Assembly: GCA_050694275.1 (NCBI GenBank)
Contig: JBOGXF010000094.1
Span: 1 to 13,903, forward strand
DNA: 13,903 bases
Direction: 5' to 3'
Source: JBOGXF01 sp050694275
GTDB lineage: Bacteria; Actinomycetota; CADDZG01; WHSQ01
In this document: positions 13,553 to 13,903 of the stretch, piece after piece
Layout of the letters: each line of letters opens with the position of its first letter
How positions within the stretch are numbered: position 1 is the stretch's first letter
Translations under genes and position numbers: made by a program
The notes under the pieces: generated by a model
What the model saw: only the letters and a program-made list of their open reading frames with translations
Database searches by the model: none
What the model was told of the DNA's origin: nothing

Positions 13553-13716
13553 TCACAGCTCGGCGGCTTCGAGAGCGCGGGTCGCGTCGTCCCATTCCGC
13601 CTCGAGCGTGCGCACGCGCGCCCTGGCGCCTTCGTAGTCCCGCACCAGGCCGGCGACATCGGAGCCCGACGCATAGAGATCGGGGTCTGCCATCACCGCC
13701 TCGAGCCTTTCGAGAC
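13553..13716 (-). pseudogene. ABC-F ATPase remnant (C-terminal coiled coil)
   Basis: About 52 codons, from LERLEAVMADPDLYASG to EAAEL and a TGA stop. The pattern LE..MADPDLY..G..V..LV..YE.ARA....LEAEWD is typical, from memory, of the C-terminal coiled coil of ABC-F proteins (ribosome-associated ATPases of the Uup/EttA group, usually 530-650 aa). Homology ends at ~13715. The frame stays open only to 13750 with unrelated residues (MTCRCAGRSWRC), so both ATPase domains are missing. This is a truncated 3' end, not a working gene. It was convergent with the EamA gene before IS-B inserted between them. Confidence 0.65.
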
Positions 13717-13903
13717 AACGCCACGACCGGCCGGCACATCTACACGTCACGTGCCGTCTATGGGCTCGAGGACGAACCGCGTTTCCTGACCGCGATGACG
13801 ACCTGGTCGGGCGGCCGTGGCATCGCGGTGTCGAAAGGAGACGAGCTGCGCATCACCGCCGTCTACGACAGCACCCGCACGTGGAAGGACGTGATGGGGA
13901 TCA
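13711..13903 (+). pseudogene. 5'-truncated fragment of a probable secreted cupredoxin-type protein
   Basis: From ~13711 the plus strand encodes a protein-like peptide (RHIYTSRAVYGLED, MTTWSGGRGIAVSKGDELRI, TAVYDSTRTWKDVMGI) that runs off the window. Patterns like TW....GI.l.kGD.LRI.A.YD...W.dvMGIM recur, as I recall, near the C-terminus of secreted copper/cupredoxin-like proteins of actinobacteria. The frame is open back to a stop at 13549, yet no ATG, GTG or TTG precedes the conserved part, so the 5' end is missing. The break coincides with the end of ABC-F homology. The family assignment is tentative. Confidence 0.4.

Overview
The window is visibly GC-rich, with G/C-biased third positions in its genes. 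Its gene content suggests an uncultured, probably soil-dwelling actinobacterium: separate LigC-type ligase and LigD-type polymerase genes, a PolX-like PHP protein, LVIVD and VWA secreted proteins, and IS481-like transposases. The lineage is an inference; there is no rRNA or tRNA to confirm it.

Layout. Bases 1-97 hold the C-terminal tail of an ISAzo13-type transposase whose element ends just before an LVIVD-repeat secreted protein (minus strand). Upstream of that gene, on the same strand, lies a large membrane-anchored protein combining BNR/sialidase-like repeats with a VWA domain. After a divergent intergenic region comes a small unknown gene (plus). Next is a DNA-repair block: a PolX-like PHP phosphoesterase without a polymerase domain (minus), an ATP-dependent LigC-type DNA ligase (plus, divergent from the PHP gene), and a stand-alone LigD-type polymerase/primase (minus, convergent with and overlapping the ligase). 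The polymerase gene is translationally coupled to a methionine aminopeptidase gene. An acyl-CoA dehydrogenase and an EamA-family transporter then run on the plus strand as a likely operon.

Bases ~10394-13546 are a nest of two related IS481-like elements. IS-B carries three copies of a 19-bp repeat at each end. It was inserted at the 3' end of the EamA gene, so the last ~13 EamA codons and its stop lie in IS-B sequence. IS-A, with two 13-bp repeats per end, then inserted inside IS-B's left end, cutting its second repeat and duplicating CCTAG. Both transposase genes have inverted repeats that would bury their Shine-Dalgarno sequence in an mRNA stem. IS-A also carries a small gene overlapping the transposase stop (ATGA) that encodes a basic, leucine-zipper-like protein.

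To the right of the nest is a remnant of an ABC-F ATPase (C-terminal coiled coil, minus strand). It breaks at ~13715 into an equally truncated plus-strand fragment of a probable secreted cupredoxin-type protein. This is either a genuine deletion/recombination scar or a chimeric join.

The points most worth following are the nested multi-repeat IS elements with hairpin-masked transposase translation and an accessory small gene, and the split end-joining-type repair island in which a PHP protein might stand in for LigD's phosphoesterase domain. I found no CRISPR array, tRNA, rRNA or riboswitch.
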